DNA from: Myxocyprinus asiaticus
Taxonomy: Eukaryota; Chordata; Actinopteri; Cypriniformes; Catostomidae
DNA length: 64,000 bases
Assembly (NCBI RefSeq): GCF_019703515.2
Contig: NC_059362.1
Location: 46,737,092 to 46,801,091, forward strand
Direction of reading: 5' to 3'
Shown: positions 11,490 through 29,590 of the stretch, one piece after another
How positions within the stretch are numbered: position 1 is the first letter of the stretch
Layout: every line of letters starts with the position of its first letter
Program-made: the position numbers and the translations under genes
The notes under the pieces: model-generated
Databases searched by the model: none
Seen by the model: the letters and a program-made list of their open reading frames with translations, nothing else
Told to the model about the DNA's origin: nothing

Positions 11490-12552
11490 ATGTTATTTAT
11501 TGAAGTAAAAAGTTTTCCAATACCATCTGGGCCTGTGTGAAAAAGTATTTGCCCCCTTAGTTACTCATCCCCAAATCTAAGAAACTGCATTCATAATGGG
11601 GTTCAGCTGGACTAGACACACCCACCCAGTTGGCTAAAAGGTCTCACCCAGTAGTACACTATGCCAAGGTCGAAAGAAATTCCGGAAATGATGTCAATCA
11701 AAAAGTTGATTGAAACAGCTTTGTAACCCTTCCCAGACTAATGTATTTCAAAGGCTCTGGGACTCCAAAGAACCACAGTGAGAGCCATTATCTCCAAATG
11801 GAGAAAACTTGGCACAGTAGTGAACCTTCCTAGAAGTGGCCGACCTTCCAAAATTCCTCCAAGAGCACAGTGACGACTCATTCAGGAAGTCACACAAAAG
11901 CCAAGGACAACATCCAAGGAACTGCAGGCCTCTCTCGCATCACTAAAGATCACTGTTCACGACTCCACTATCAGAAAGACACTGGCCAAAAATGCCATGC
12001 ATGGAAGAGCAGCGAGGTGGAAACCACTGCTAACCCAGAAGAACATTAAGGCTCATCTGAATTTTGCCAGAACACACCTTGATGATCCTCCTTTTGGGAG
12101 AATGTTCTGTGGACTGATGAGTCGAAAGTGGAACTGTTTGGAAGACAGGGGTCCCGTTACATCTGGTGTAAATCAAACACAGAATTCCACAAAAAGAACA
12201 TCATACCTACGGTCAAGCATGGTGGTGGTAGTGTGATGATGTGGGGATGCTTTGCTGCTTCAGGGCGACTTGCAATAATTGAGGGAAACATGAATTCTGC
12301 TCTCTACCAGAAAATCCTAAAGGAGAACGTCCGGTCATCAGTCCATTAGTTGAAGCTCAAGCACAACTGGATTATGTAGCAAGACAATCATCCCAAGCAT
12401 AGGAGTAAATCCAACTCTGAATGGCTCCAAAGAAGCTAAATTAAAGTTTTGGAGTGGCCTAGTAAAAGTCCTTGAACCCGATTGGGATGCTGTGGCAGGA
12501 CCTTAAACGGGCAGTTCATGCACGAAAACCCTCCAGTGTGGCTGAACTAAAA
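11490..12552 (+). pseudogene. Degenerate Tc1-like transposase (3' truncated)
   Basis: Frames from 11660 onward encode recognisable Tc1 pieces: a helix-turn-helix region ([31 protein letters not shown]), HGRAARWKPLL and the first catalytic block (LWTDESKVELFG in a shifted frame). Several stops and frameshifts are present, and the C-terminus is lost after the AVHARKPSSVAEL segment. No intact product. It lies upstream of the hsp90 promoter. Confidence 0.85.
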
Positions 12553-12817
12553 TATTTAATTTGGTAATTTGGGTTAATATGGTAGTAGTACTGAGTCATT
12601 TAATTACAGTGATAAGACATTTTATTTTTATTTACTAATAAGGCTCATTGACTTATAAAATATAACACAAATATACCATAGATGAAGGGTCATTCCCAAT
12701 GATTGTTCCATTCCAGTGCAATAGTAGATTGACCTGCTTTTTGTCTTAATTGTGAATTGTGGCACCTTGATTCAAAGGTCCTGTGATATTTTGCGAGATC
12801 TCACCAGCTGCAGACTT

Positions 12818-13110
12818 GCAGCCAATGAACTGTCGAGACTTTGCTAGCAGGAAGACAAGGCACCAAGCTGACAGACCCATGTGCCATCCGGAACGTTCTT
12901 GCCTTGATTGACAGCCACCTCTTGTGACTCCCTGTCCCTAAAAGGACAAATGGGGTATATGATAGTGGACGACCCCCCCCTCAACACACACACTACACTG
13001 CCTAGTGGTCTTACTTTAGCCCTCTATCTCCACACCTACTGTAGTGGGCATTCCTTCTGGAACTTTCTAAATGGGGAGTTCGAGAAACATTGCTCACAAG
13101 TATATAAAGG
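12818..13110 (+). promoter_or_regulatory. Heat-shock promoter of first hsp90aa1 gene: CCAAT, HSEs, TATA
   Basis: The region holds a CCAAT box (12822-12826), a two-unit heat shock element GAAcgTTC (12891-12898), a perfect three-unit HSE TTCtgGAActTTC (13055-13067), a further two-unit TTCgaGAA (13079-13086) out of phase with it, and a TATA box TATATAAAGG (13101-13110). Transcription probably starts near 13130. The layout matches HSF1-driven inducible hsp90-alpha genes. Site identity is read directly; inducibility is inferred. Confidence 0.8.
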
Positions 13111-13129
13111 CTGATGAAGGCCCACCACT

Positions 13130-13270
13130 CGGCAGATAACGCGAAAGCAGCGACAAGAAGCCAACAAGAGCACAACTCGACTCAAACTCAAGTGGAGTAA
13201 ATCTCCATACACCAGAAGACTTGAAAAAGGCCATTTTAACAGACGTTTCACACAGAAGATAATTATCAGG
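13130..13270 (+). other. hsp90aa1.1: Noncoding exon 1 of first hsp90aa1 gene (5' UTR)
   Basis: About 30 bp after the TATA box the sequence runs to a good donor (CAGG|GTAAGA, exon end 13270). Vertebrate hsp90 genes have a noncoding first exon with the ATG at the start of exon 2, and the ATG here directly follows an acceptor at 14801-14802. The 5' boundary is only estimated from the TATA position. Intron 1 (13271-14802) carries a MITE at 14285-14731. Confidence 0.7.
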
Positions 13271-14284
13271 GTAAGAGCAATATAACACCACATATTAAAA
13301 TGTTTGACTTGCAAATACATCTGTTTTAATTTTCTCAAATCTGTAGGGTTTTTTAATGGTACTAATGGTCAATATTAGGTTATACTGGTTTCTGCACTTC
13401 CTTTAAAACAATTAAATATTCAATCATGCAAAATATTGTTTTTTTCTCTTCAATGATGGTCAATTTTTGTATTAGTTTCTGCATTTTCTGGACTTTGAAA
13501 ATAACTATTCTAAAATGTTAAATGCTGACTATTGTGATCATGCTCCGAACTAAAGTAGAAGGGTTACAAATGCATGCTAAAAGCATGTGTTTGAAAGCAT
13601 GTGTCCAGGGGCCAGTGGAGTAACCCAGTGCAATGTTATCCTCAAGATGAGACTAGGTTGCATTACATTTGTAAAACCAAAAATGGGGGAAAAAAAGATA
13701 TCTTTTGGTCCCCATAATTACACCATTTGCCGTATGCTAACGTGGTGGGCCATGCGACAACCCCCCACCCCCATCCCATCAGCTGTTGCTTCATTATCAT
13801 TCATACAAGATTTCAAAGCTCAAAGGAGAGGGCCTTTCTAGGCAGAGATCTAGAACAGCAAATAAATGTAAATAATGTATATCTTCAATATTTGAGAAAC
13901 TACAGCTTTTACATTTAGTATTTAGTGAATTTTATTTATTTTATTTTTATAAATAATCAGAACTCTTAATAATGGTATTTTTTTTAAAGTAATTTAGGAT
14001 GTAATGAGCATAGACATAAAAGCATTAATAGGAATTAATAACTTTTTCTATAATATATTATTACATGTTTACTTTTAGAGGACCATTTCAGATTGAAAAT
14101 GAGCTGTTAAGATAATTAAAAGATTCAGTAATACATTTTTTTTTTTTTTTAAAGAATAGAGGTGCCATTACAACTTTTATAAATAGTAAGAATAACACTG
14201 AAACATGCTCAGAATTGACCTTCTGAACTATTCTATTTTAATGGAAAGGAATTTTGAAAAATGTTTTGGAAGAATAATGGAAAT

Positions 14285-14731
14285 AAAGGTGCTGTAAGCG
14301 ATTTTAGCCGTTCTAGAATTTCCACAAACTGAGCAGTTGGATTAGCCACGCACCCTTTTTCCAAAACCTGCACTAAGATACCAAATTAGCTTTATTGAGA
14401 CTGACAGGAGCAGAAACGGTTGACAAAAACAACAACAGCAAAATAGCGCCCTCAACTGACAACTCTTATGAGCATCATGGCATAAACATGGCATTAAGCC
14501 TCAATAATTCACTGCAACTACAGTACTATGAGAACGTGCAAAATGATTGACAGGCAGAAAGCATCAGAGACCGCGGCCCATGGACACATTTTTGTTTGCT
14601 GTTTACAGAGACTGAGCTGTCACAGAGACCTGTGAGATATCTCAGGACAATTATTTCTTTAATATCTTTCAGGGAGTAGTGAAATTTTTTGCATACCTTT
14701 CCATGAAAAAAATTGCTTAAAGCACCTTTAA
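14285..14731 (+). mobile_element. MITE-like element with terminal inverted repeats, copy 2 (complete)
   Basis: It starts TAAAGGTGCTGTAAGCGATT and ends with the inverted AATTGCTTAAAGCACCTTTA. Internal blocks are shared with 83-342 and 27768-28101. It sits in intron 1 of the first hsp90aa1 gene, about 70 bp before the first coding exon. Confidence 0.78.
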
Positions 14732-14802
14732 GTATGCTTTCAATTATATTAGTGCTTTATATTTAGAATTCTTCAAAACTAAACATTCCTTTCCTTGTAC
14801 AG

Positions 14803-17800
14803 ATGCCTGAGAAATCCGCACAGCCCGTGATGGAGGAGGAGGTCGAAACCTTTGCCTTCCAGGCTGAGATTGCTCAGCTGATGTCTCTGATCATCAACAC
14901 CTTCTACTCCAACAAAGAGATCTTCCTCAGAGAGCTCATCTCCAACTCTTCAGACGTAAGTTTTTAAAATGATCCAAAATGACTGGAATAACCAACAATC
15001 ATCAACACGATTGCATAAATGCCCAGTTTCATAAACATCCTTCTGTGTATTTTCCTTTCCACAGGCTTTGGACAAGATCAGATACGAGAGTTTGACAGAC
15101 CCAAGCAAACTTGATTCATGCAAGGACCTTAAGATCGAACTCATCCCAGATGAGAAAGTGCGTACACTCACAATCATTGATACCGGCATTGGTATGACCA
15201 AGGCTGACCTCATCAATAACCTGGGCACCATCGCCAAATCTGGCACAAAGGCCTTCATGGAGGCCCTGCAGGCTGGAGCGGACATTTCCATGATTGGTCA
15301 GTTTGGAGTGGGTTTCTATTCCGCCTATCTGGTGGCCGAGAAAGTTACTGTCATCACCAAACACAACGATGATGAGCAGTACATCTGGGAGTCTGCGGCT
15401 GGTGGTTCCTTCACAGTAAGACCAGACAATGGTATGAGCTTTTACAAATTTCTTATACATATCAAATGGATCATTCAATAAGTAGCTAATAACATCTAAT
15501 TTTGCCATGGAATCACAGGTGAACCTCTTGGACGTGGTACCAAAGTCATTCTCCACCTCAAAGAGGACCAATCTGAATATGCTGAGGAAAAGCGCATCAA
15601 GGAAGTTGTTAAGAAGCACTCTCAGTTCATCGGTTACCCCATTACTCTCTTTGTAAGTGCCTCTACTTTGAAACCTGAACTTCCAACAACCTAAGTTCAT
15701 CTAAAGTCAAAAAGTTCCAATGCCAGCATTAATCAAATCTCAATAATTTGTTGCAGGTTGAGAAACAGCGAGAGAAGGAGGTTGACCTTGAAGAAGGAGA
15801 AAAGGAAGAAGAGGTGGCCGCTGGCGATGACAAAGATAAACCAAAGATTGAGGACCTGGGGGCTGATGAAGATGAAGATTCCAAAGACGGCAAAAACAAG
15901 AGGAAGAAGAAGGTCAAGGAAAAGTACATTGATGCTCAGGAGCTGAACAAGACCAAGCCCATCTGGACCCGTAACCCTGATGACATCACCAACGAGGAGT
16001 ATGGCGAGTTCTACAAGAGTTTGAGCAACGACTGGGAGGACCACCTGGCCGTCAAGGTTAGCAGTAATATTGACTCAAAAATGCAAAATGAAATGGATGA
16101 ATTTCTTGGACTCCTTGTTTAGAATGAGTAGTTGATTAAACTATAAATCGTCTTGTTGCAGCACTTCTCAGTTGAGGGTCAGCTGGAGTTCCGCGCTCTG
16201 CTGTTTGTGCCCAGAAGAGCCGCCTTTGACCTTTTTGAGAACAAGAAGAAGAGAAACAACATTAAGCTCTATGTGCGCAGAGTCTTTATCATGGATAACT
16301 GTGAGGAGCTCATTCCAGAATATCTCAGTAAGTGTCTCAGTAGATCAAACATGGATATGTAGAAATTATATATTGGATATATATATGAATATCTCACTGG
16401 GGGCCTGGGTAGCTCAGGGAGTATTGATGCTGATTACCACCTCTGGATTCGTGAGTTCGAATCCAGGGCGTGCTGAGTGACTCCAGCCAGGTCTCCTAAG
16501 CAACCAAATTGGCCCGGTTGCTAGGGAGGGTAGAGTCACATGGGGTAACCTCCTCGTGGTCGTGATTATTGGTTCTCACTCTCAATGGGGCGCGTGGTAA
16601 GTTGTGCGTGGATCACGGAGAGTAGCATGAGCCTCCACATGCTGTGAGTCTCCATGGTTTCATGTACAGCGAGTCACGTGATAAGATGCGCGGATTGACT
16701 GTCTCAGAAGCGGAGGCAACTGAGACTCGTCCTCCGTCCTACTAAGTAGTGGGAATTGGGCATTCCAAATTGGGGAGAAAAAGGGGATAATAAAAGAAAA
16801 AAGAATGAATCTCACTAATAGGAATAAAAGTTGACGACTAATGTTCTCGCAGACTTCATTAAGGGTGTTGTGGACTCTGAGGACTTGCCCCTGAACATCT
16901 CCAGAGAGATGCTCCAACAAAGCAAGATCCTGAAAGTGATCCGCAAGAACCTGGTCAAGAAGTGCCTTGAGCTCTTCACTGAAATCTCAGAGGATAAGGA
17001 AAACTACAAGAAGTTGTATGAACAGTTTTCCAAGAACATCAAAGTAAGTTTGCTTTGCTAGTACTACATGAGATCATTGAGATATTGTTCTGAATCTATA
17101 CGAGCTTAAATATCTTTTCCTATTCTAGCTGGGTATCCACGAGGACTCTCAGAACCGCAAAAGGCTCTCTGAGCTGCTTCGCTACTACACATCTGCTTCT
17201 GGAGATGAGATGTTATCCCTCAAGGATTATGTGTCCCGCATGAAGGAAAACCAGAAGCATATCTACTATATCACTGGTTAGTAGTTTTTAAATTAACTTA
17301 AACATTATTTTCATAATGATAACCCATAGAAAACAAATCTTAACAGAGTAAAATAAGTCATCATCTTGCAAAATAATCTTCCTCTCTAAAGGTGAGACCA
17401 AAGATCAGGTGGCCAACTCTGCCTTTGTGGAGCGTCTGCGCAAAGCTGGTCTGGAGGTGATCTACATGATTGAGCCCATTGACGAGTACTGCGTTCAGCA
17501 GTTGAAAGAATACGATGGTAAAAACCTGGTATCGGTGACCAAAGAGGGTCTGGAGCTGCCCGAGGATGAGGAGGAGATGAAGAAGCAAGAGGAGCTAAAG
17601 ACCAAATATGACAACTTGTGCAAGATCATGAAAGACATTCTCGACAAAAAGATTGAAAAGGTATAAGCTGTTAGCATTAGCTAGACTAGTGTTTTGAAGT
17701 ATATTGAGGTTTCTCAGAACTATAAAATTATAATGAATATGTTGTTAAATATTAATATTTGTATCCAAACAGGTCACCGTCTCAAACCGTCTGGTCTCCT

Positions 17801-18568
17801 CACCTTGCTGTATCGTTACAAGCACATACGGCTGGACGGCCAACATGGAGAGGATCATGAAGTCTCAGGCCCTGAGAGACAACTCCACCATGGGCTACAT
17901 GACCGCTAAGAAACACCTCGAGATCAACCCCCTCCATCCCATCGTTGAGACGCTCAGAGACAAGGCCGAGGTCGACAAGAACGACAAAGCCGTGAAGGAC
18001 TTGGTGATACTGCTCTTTGAAACTGCTCTACTTTCCTCTGGATTCACCCTGGAAGACCCACAAACACATGCTAACCGCATCTACAGGATGATCAAACTTG
18101 GTCTCGGTAAGTTAAAAGGCTTAAATTATCAAAAGAAAATCACAATTAAAACTCATGGTAGATGTCAAACCACACTGAAGACCAAAATGGAGAACAAAAT
18201 GTAGAAATTTCACAAAAATAATGTGGACTAGGCTGATACATCAGCTGACATTTGGCCAGTTTGAGTTAATCGACATTGGCATTTAATTTTAATTGGTTTA
18301 TCTCACTTATATATCGCCATTTTATCAACTACCACACTCTCTAGTTATTGGTATCGCCACTGGCCCAATTGAAATCCCATATTAGTCAACCTCCAGTCAA
18401 AAATGAAATTCCATAATAAAAATGACTTCTAATTATATTTGCTATGCTCTTTTCACAGGAATTGATGATGATGACTCTACTGTTGAGGACATTGTTCAAC
18501 CAGCAGAAGAAGAAATGCCAGTTCTGGAGGGCGATGAGGACAGTTCTAGAATGGAGGAAGTTGACTAA
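14803..18568 (+). CDS. hsp90aa1.1: Heat shock protein 90-alpha, copy 1 (10 coding exons, 723 aa)
   Basis: Coding exons: 14803-14955, 15065-15431, 15519-15652, 15757-16056, 16162-16327, 16853-17043, 17129-17276, 17392-17660, 17773-18106 and 18459-18568. All are GT-AG, phases agree, and the total is 724 codons including TAA. The product is the ATP-dependent cytosolic chaperone Hsp90-alpha. Seen in the protein: N-terminal GHKL ATPase with the [14 protein letters not shown] motif (catalytic Glu44, Mg-binding Asn48), DTGIGMT (ATP-adenine Asp90) and [17 protein letters not shown]; an acidic/lysine charged linker in exon 5; the client-binding middle domain; and the C-terminal dimerisation domain ending in MEEVD, the TPR-cochaperone docking motif. 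Nothing is broken. The paralogue downstream has the same structure. The .1/.2 assignment follows zebrafish naming from N-terminal memory (MPEK versus MPEA) and order, and is less certain than the family. A SINE sits in intron 6. Confidence 0.95.
16399..16806 (+). mobile_element. tRNA-derived SINE, copy 4, in hsp90aa1.1 intron 6
   Basis: The complete head GGGGGCCTGGGTAGCTCAGG and B box GAGTTCGAATCCAGG are present, with family body and tail. Imperfect target duplication: GAATATCTCACT before, GAATCTCACT after. It ends about 46 bp before exon 7. Confidence 0.92.
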
Positions 18569-18806
18569 AGAGTTTGAGTGTAAATAGCACTAATTGTTAA
18601 TGTATTAAATTGTATTTATTGTTTTTTAAACATCTTCACATCACAAGGAAGTAGTTTAGCATCGAAAGTGAATGTTAGCTAGTAAATTACACCCAATCTC
18701 TCCTGTTTTTCTTGTATTACATTTTTGTGTTGTATGGCAGAAAATTGAATTTTCTGATCTTTTCTAAGTTCATCTTTTTTTTTTGTAACCTAAGTGGAAC
18801 GTTTTT

Positions 18807-18812
18807 AATAAA
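18807..18812 (+). terminator. Poly(A) signal of first hsp90aa1 gene
   Basis: AATAAA lies 239 bp after the stop codon, in a T-rich 3' UTR and just before the second gene's upstream region. It is the natural polyadenylation signal for copy 1. Confidence 0.7.
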
Positions 18813-18919
18813 TGACTACTGAGAAAATATCAACTGTAGTCAAGTTGTAAACTTTATTTTATATTACTGGAACTTCTGATTTCCCGAGAAATCTAGAACA
18901 TTCATCTCCCTCAGCCTTA

Positions 18920-19066
18920 GCCCCGCCCTCCCCAACGGTCGTAAGGGAGAGTTGGAATGATTGACAGCAAAGTCCCTCCCTCTGCACCTATTGAAATGCA
19001 TTGGGAAGATTCGAGAGATTTCTGGACGTTCGCGTTCTCGAACACTCTCGGCTGAGCGTATATAAA
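18920..19066 (+). promoter_or_regulatory. Heat-shock promoter of second hsp90aa1 gene: extended HSE array and TATA
   Basis: Pentameric units in strict 5-bp phase start at 19005: GAA(19005) TTC(19010) GAG(19015) TTC(19020) GAC(19025) TCG(19030, degenerate) TTC(19035) GAA(19040). They form one array of about eight units, five of them perfect. A TATA box TATATAAA follows at 19059-19066, and a CCCCGCCC GC box lies near 18922. This is denser and closer to the TATA box than the HSEs of copy 1, suggesting strong HSF1-dependent induction (inference). Confidence 0.85.
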
Positions 19067-19091
19067 CCGTCACTGGCGTAACGCACACGCT

Positions 19092-19131
19092 TGTTACGGA
19101 TCTCCCGAAGCTATTCACAAAAGCATCCAAG
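19092..19131 (+). other. hsp90aa1.2: Noncoding exon 1 of second hsp90aa1 gene
   Basis: The exon runs from about 30 bp after the TATA box to a perfect donor (CCAAG|GTAAG, exon end 19131). The ATG follows the intron-1 acceptor at 20728-20729, matching copy 1 and the vertebrate hsp90 gene pattern. The 5' boundary is estimated. Intron 1 (19132-20729) includes a repeat element ending only about 45 bp before exon 2. Confidence 0.7.
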
Positions 19132-19974
19132 GTAAGAATATTAGAATATTAATCAAAATTCATTCAAATTCGGTGTGTTTTTTGTACGCAGGTGTTGTGA
19201 GACTGTTCGACGCTTATTTACGTTTAATTCATTCGAGAACAGTTGTTGCGATTTTTAATTGGTATCAGAACCAATATGAATAACATTCTTATATCGCTAG
19301 GTTTCTGTTTCTGTATTAAAGTAAGGGAATGCATCTGAAACATCGCAGTTTTATGGATGCACACAGAGGATATTTCTATTAAAGCATGCAATTATATTAC
19401 AGAATAGCTTTTTGTCATTCTCGGTGCAGATGCATGAAACAAGTCGGTCATTTTAATGTCCTAAGCCCATATAAATTGCATCATAGTGTGTCTCACACAC
19501 ACACATTAAACGTTTATATAGTAAGAAATATTGTGTTAATTGCACGAGAGTTTGGTAGGTTCTAGAACTCGTGATGATCTGCTCACACCAGCAGGGGCGT
19601 TAATATTCGTTATATAGACTTAATCTGGGATATTATTTAAATGCAATATTATTTTGCACTTAAGTTAAAGATGTTTGAGCACTCAAATGACTCATGATAG
19701 AATAAACTGGACCACTATAACAAAAATATGATGTGTAATGCAACAGCAAACCTCATAAGAGAATGTGCCAGCCCAGATGTGGGCCAAATCTGGCTTACTT
19801 TTGGCACTTCTGGTAAATATGAACAAATATGGTATGATGCACATCCTAGGATCCTTGCCAAATAATTTTTTTTTCTTTCTTTTTTTTTTTTTGTCGGATT
19901 TCAAGAATGTATGTATATTTCTGACAGTTAACGAGCAGTTAACATTAAGGCATAATTGTGTGAAGAACAGTTAT

Positions 19975-20686
19975 TAACCCTTGTGCGTAAATTTAAAAAA
20001 AGTTACTCAGAGGTACTTAGAGGACAGAAATGTCCGGGTCAAAAAACTGCCATAAAAATATTATATATTAATATCATTTTCCATTTTCACCGACTTTTTT
20101 AACCAACATCAGTCCTGATCATAACTACCAAATATTAATTTATTTTCAGGATTTTAACCCTTTAAATGCCAGTTTGTTTACATAATGCCACTGTTGTTTT
20201 TTGCACACACACACATCTCAGTACACACATACAAAACACACTCTGACATCCATACCATCACACACACACAATTTTATCTGTATTATTTATTCAATTGTCC
20301 TGCAGTGCTCTATAATACAGCAAACAGAGAATAGGGGAAAAGCATGTATTTGCTCCATAGGCTAAACATGAGAAAAATGGCGCCATCTGGTGGAAAATAT
20401 TAAAAATGTAAATTGTGAAGCCAGGGCTCATGATTCGTGATTTTATACTTTAATGGCACTGGGATCAAATATTGCAGTTTTAATGGGTTTCAATGGGGAC
20501 TATTATGTCCTGAAGGTCCTGAGTGTAACCATTTTGTGTACACAGTGTATTATTGATGTATTATAGGAACTGAGGTTGAAATATCAAAATAACCCCCAAA
20601 AATGCACACCTTTGGCAAAATGAATGCCGTTGGCATTAACAAAGCCAAAATGATCGAAAAAATGTCCGAAGGTCGTGCAAGGGTTA
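19975..20686. mobile_element. Non-autonomous element with TAACCCTTG/CAAGGGTTA ends
   Basis: The left end TTAACCCTTGTGCG is inverted at GTCGTGCAAGGGTTA, 710 bp apart, with GTCCGGGTCAAAAAA near the left end. It fills the 3' part of hsp90aa1.2 intron 1 and stops about 45 bp before the first coding exon. No transposase frame was seen. Confidence 0.65.
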
Positions 20687-20729
20687 GGTGGGTGTTATAG
20701 CTCTTTCTCTTGTTTTTGGCTCTGTTTAG

Positions 20730-26971
<6,242 letters not shown>

Positions 26972-27296
26972 GAACGCAGCAATACCATTTGCTAGTTCAT
27001 GTTTGCAGCTCTGTAAAAAGTATAAATTAATGTTCAAAATTATGATTATTCCTGAATGTTCATGTTCTTCTTGACCACAATGCAGTTTAAAGTCATTCGA
27101 TTTTTGTTGGCATTGCTTTCAGAGAACCATTACCATCTCAACCCCTCCCTTTTTATTCTGAACTGTGTACGCACTTTTTTTTTAAATTTTTTATTTATTA
27201 ACATTTCAACGATTTTTGTTTTGTTTTGTTCGAATGTTAAGTGGGTTGTGAAGTGCATGACACTGATACTGTATTGCTGGCATGGTGTGACTCTGA

Positions 27297-27302
27297 AATA
27301 AA
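27297..27302 (+). terminator. Poly(A) signal of second hsp90aa1 gene
   Basis: AATAAA lies 326 bp after the TAA stop, followed by GT-rich sequence (ATACCTGTGTCTTT). It is the best polyadenylation signal for copy 2. Confidence 0.7.
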
Positions 27303-27767
27303 GCTTACCATATCAGGTTATTTGATACCTGTGTCTTTATGGTGTTTTATATATAAATGTACAAATATATAATATAGCTATAAGTTACATAGGCAATCTT
27401 ATATAACTAGTTTAATAGCTGGTAACATTTACTGAAATGTTCAAAGACAACTAGTGGAGACAAAAGATCATTTTGTATTATGAGCAGGGGTGTAGGAACA
27501 GTTAGACGTTTTAGACATTTATATAATATCTTCCTCAATTAACCCTTGTGTTGTGTTCCCGGTCAAAAATGACCGGCCCATAAAGGTAGTTAATAATTCT
27601 CTCACATTGCATATATTATACCAAAATATTGCATTAGTAACCGGTATATATGTTATAAGGATTCATTGAACTAGTAGGGGGTACTCCCTGCAGAAAAAAA
27701 TAAAAATAATTATGTAATAAATTAATAACAACTTGCTTGATCTAAACAAAATAGGTGTCACTTGGAT

Positions 27768-28101
27768 TTGCCACGCCCCCTCTGCACTCCAAAGATACTA
27801 AATGAGCTTTATTGAGACTGACATCGTGCAGAAACGGCTGTCAAAAGCAACAGTAGAAAAATAGCGCCCTCAACTGACAACTATTATGATCAACATGGCA
27901 TAAAAATGGCATTAAGCCTCAATTTGCTGCAACTACATTATGAGAACGTGCAAAATGATTGACAGGCAGTGTCCGCAATGCCTAGAGCTGTCACAGAGAC
28001 TGCTGAGATATCTCACAACACTTATTTCATTAATATCTTTCATGGAATTGGAACATTTTTTGCATACCTTCATATGAAAAAAATAGCTTACGGCACCTTT
28101 A
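27768..28101 (+). mobile_element. MITE-like element, copy 3 (left end truncated)
   Basis: It aligns block by block with 14285-14731 (GATACTAAATGAGCTTTATT, AATAGCGCCCTCAACTGACA, GAACGTGCAAAATGATTGAC) and ends GGCACCTTTAAA. Nested in the element at 27539-28740. Confidence 0.75.
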
Positions 28102-28525
28102 AATAATTATTTTTTTAATTGCTGACAAATTAAAACTGTTTTGTTCTCATAATTTGCTAAATCTCAACAATTATATTCAAGAGTTGGTGAAAACATAAAA
28201 AAGATGACATAGACATATAATTGGAAAGGTCTCAATTTGTAGAATGCAATGTGCAAATTTGTTTCACTCAGAGGTCAAACAGAGTTTTAGTGTACGAAAT
28301 TCCCACAGACACATTAATATAATAAACAGGAGTGTCTTTTTGTCACATTTTTCCTTATTACTTCCTGAAACATACATATAACATAGACAATGACATATCA
28401 TAACTTACAGCAGACTATCCCGATTCAAACGAGCCCAAACACAACATAATATGATCAGTAGATCATGAAATATTCCTCAGAGAGCGTACATGGAAAGATG
28501 ATGCACCAAAGGGTGCTCAACACAC

Positions 28526-28526
<1 letters not shown>

Positions 28527-28580
<54 letters not shown>
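28527..28580. repeat. (GT)n microsatellite
   Basis: This is an uninterrupted GT tract of about 54 bases in the hsp90aa1.2-ppp2r5c intergenic region. Confidence 0.95.
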
Positions 28581-28582
<2 letters not shown>

Positions 28583-29171
28583 ACATGTCTGAGGATTTTG
28601 TATGAGCAAACACACATCCACATATGTGCTCATCTAAAGGATTGTGATGCTCCTGAACACTTCATATTTCTGTAGTTTGTAGTCTAATCCATTCACTTCC
28701 AGTGGCCGGTCATTTTTGACCGGGAACACAGCAGGTGTATCAAAGTGAAATAAAACCAAAAAAATGTAAAGAAAATTCTTCATTTTTTGGTGTGTTTTCA
28801 GATGTGAACAAAGTCAAAGAATTTTATTCCAACTGGATTAAGTAAAAAAAAAAAGACAACATAAAGTTTGAGACACGCCTGATTATGAGACAATATTTCA
28901 TTCTTTGCACATTACAGTAATGATAAAGAGATTTTTGATTTTCTTTTTGCATTACAGTAATAAGATTTGGGAGTTAAATGTGATTGTGATGCAAAAATTC
29001 TTAATGGTCATTGAAATTTCAATTTCATTTGTGCAAAATATATTTTTTCCTTTTCATATTGGACCGAAGGACATTTTGTTTGACAGATTCACCCATCATC
29101 TTAAATTGTAACCAATGAAAATAGTATTATCTAATATACTGTATGTTCATTTTGCATCAGATATTCAGATG

Positions 29172-29552
29172 AGTGACCAGCAGATGGCATAAAGTAATCA
29201 AGAATATCAAACACAGTAGTATCAACACTTTAAAGTGACATAAGTATATAAATCATTGTAAAATAAACATAAGTACACACACTACTCCATGCCAACACTG
29301 AAAAATCCGTGTCCTCCTTACTATATCACATTTTTTCAAAACATTCACATTAACAGCCTCTATTATTATCAAATAGAAATTGAAACCTAAGTAGATGTCT
29401 GTGCACAAAGTCAGGCCAGTGCTAACCTGAGCATTCTGCATTGACTCATCACCATCTTCTGCTTAAATTCAGTTTATTTGATAATGAAAATAGATGCATG
29501 AATGTGTTTAATGAGTGTAAATGTGATCTCATGTGATATATCAGTCAGCAGA

Positions 29553-29590
<38 letters not shown>

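Larger units (their letters stand above)
27539..28740. mobile_element. Element with TTCCCGGTCAAAAATGACCG ends
   Basis: TGTTCCCGGTCAAAAATGAC at 27554 recurs inverted at about 28703-28727 (GGTCATTTTTGACCGGGAAC). CCGGTCAAAAATGACCGG is itself palindromic. A MITE copy (27768-28101) and a GT microsatellite (28527-28580) lie within. Non-autonomous; the outer limits are estimated. Confidence 0.65.

Noticed and set aside
15116..15700. 194-codon minus-strand frame across hsp90aa1.1 exons 3-4
   Set aside because: Antisense shadow crossing intron boundaries of a well-supported gene.
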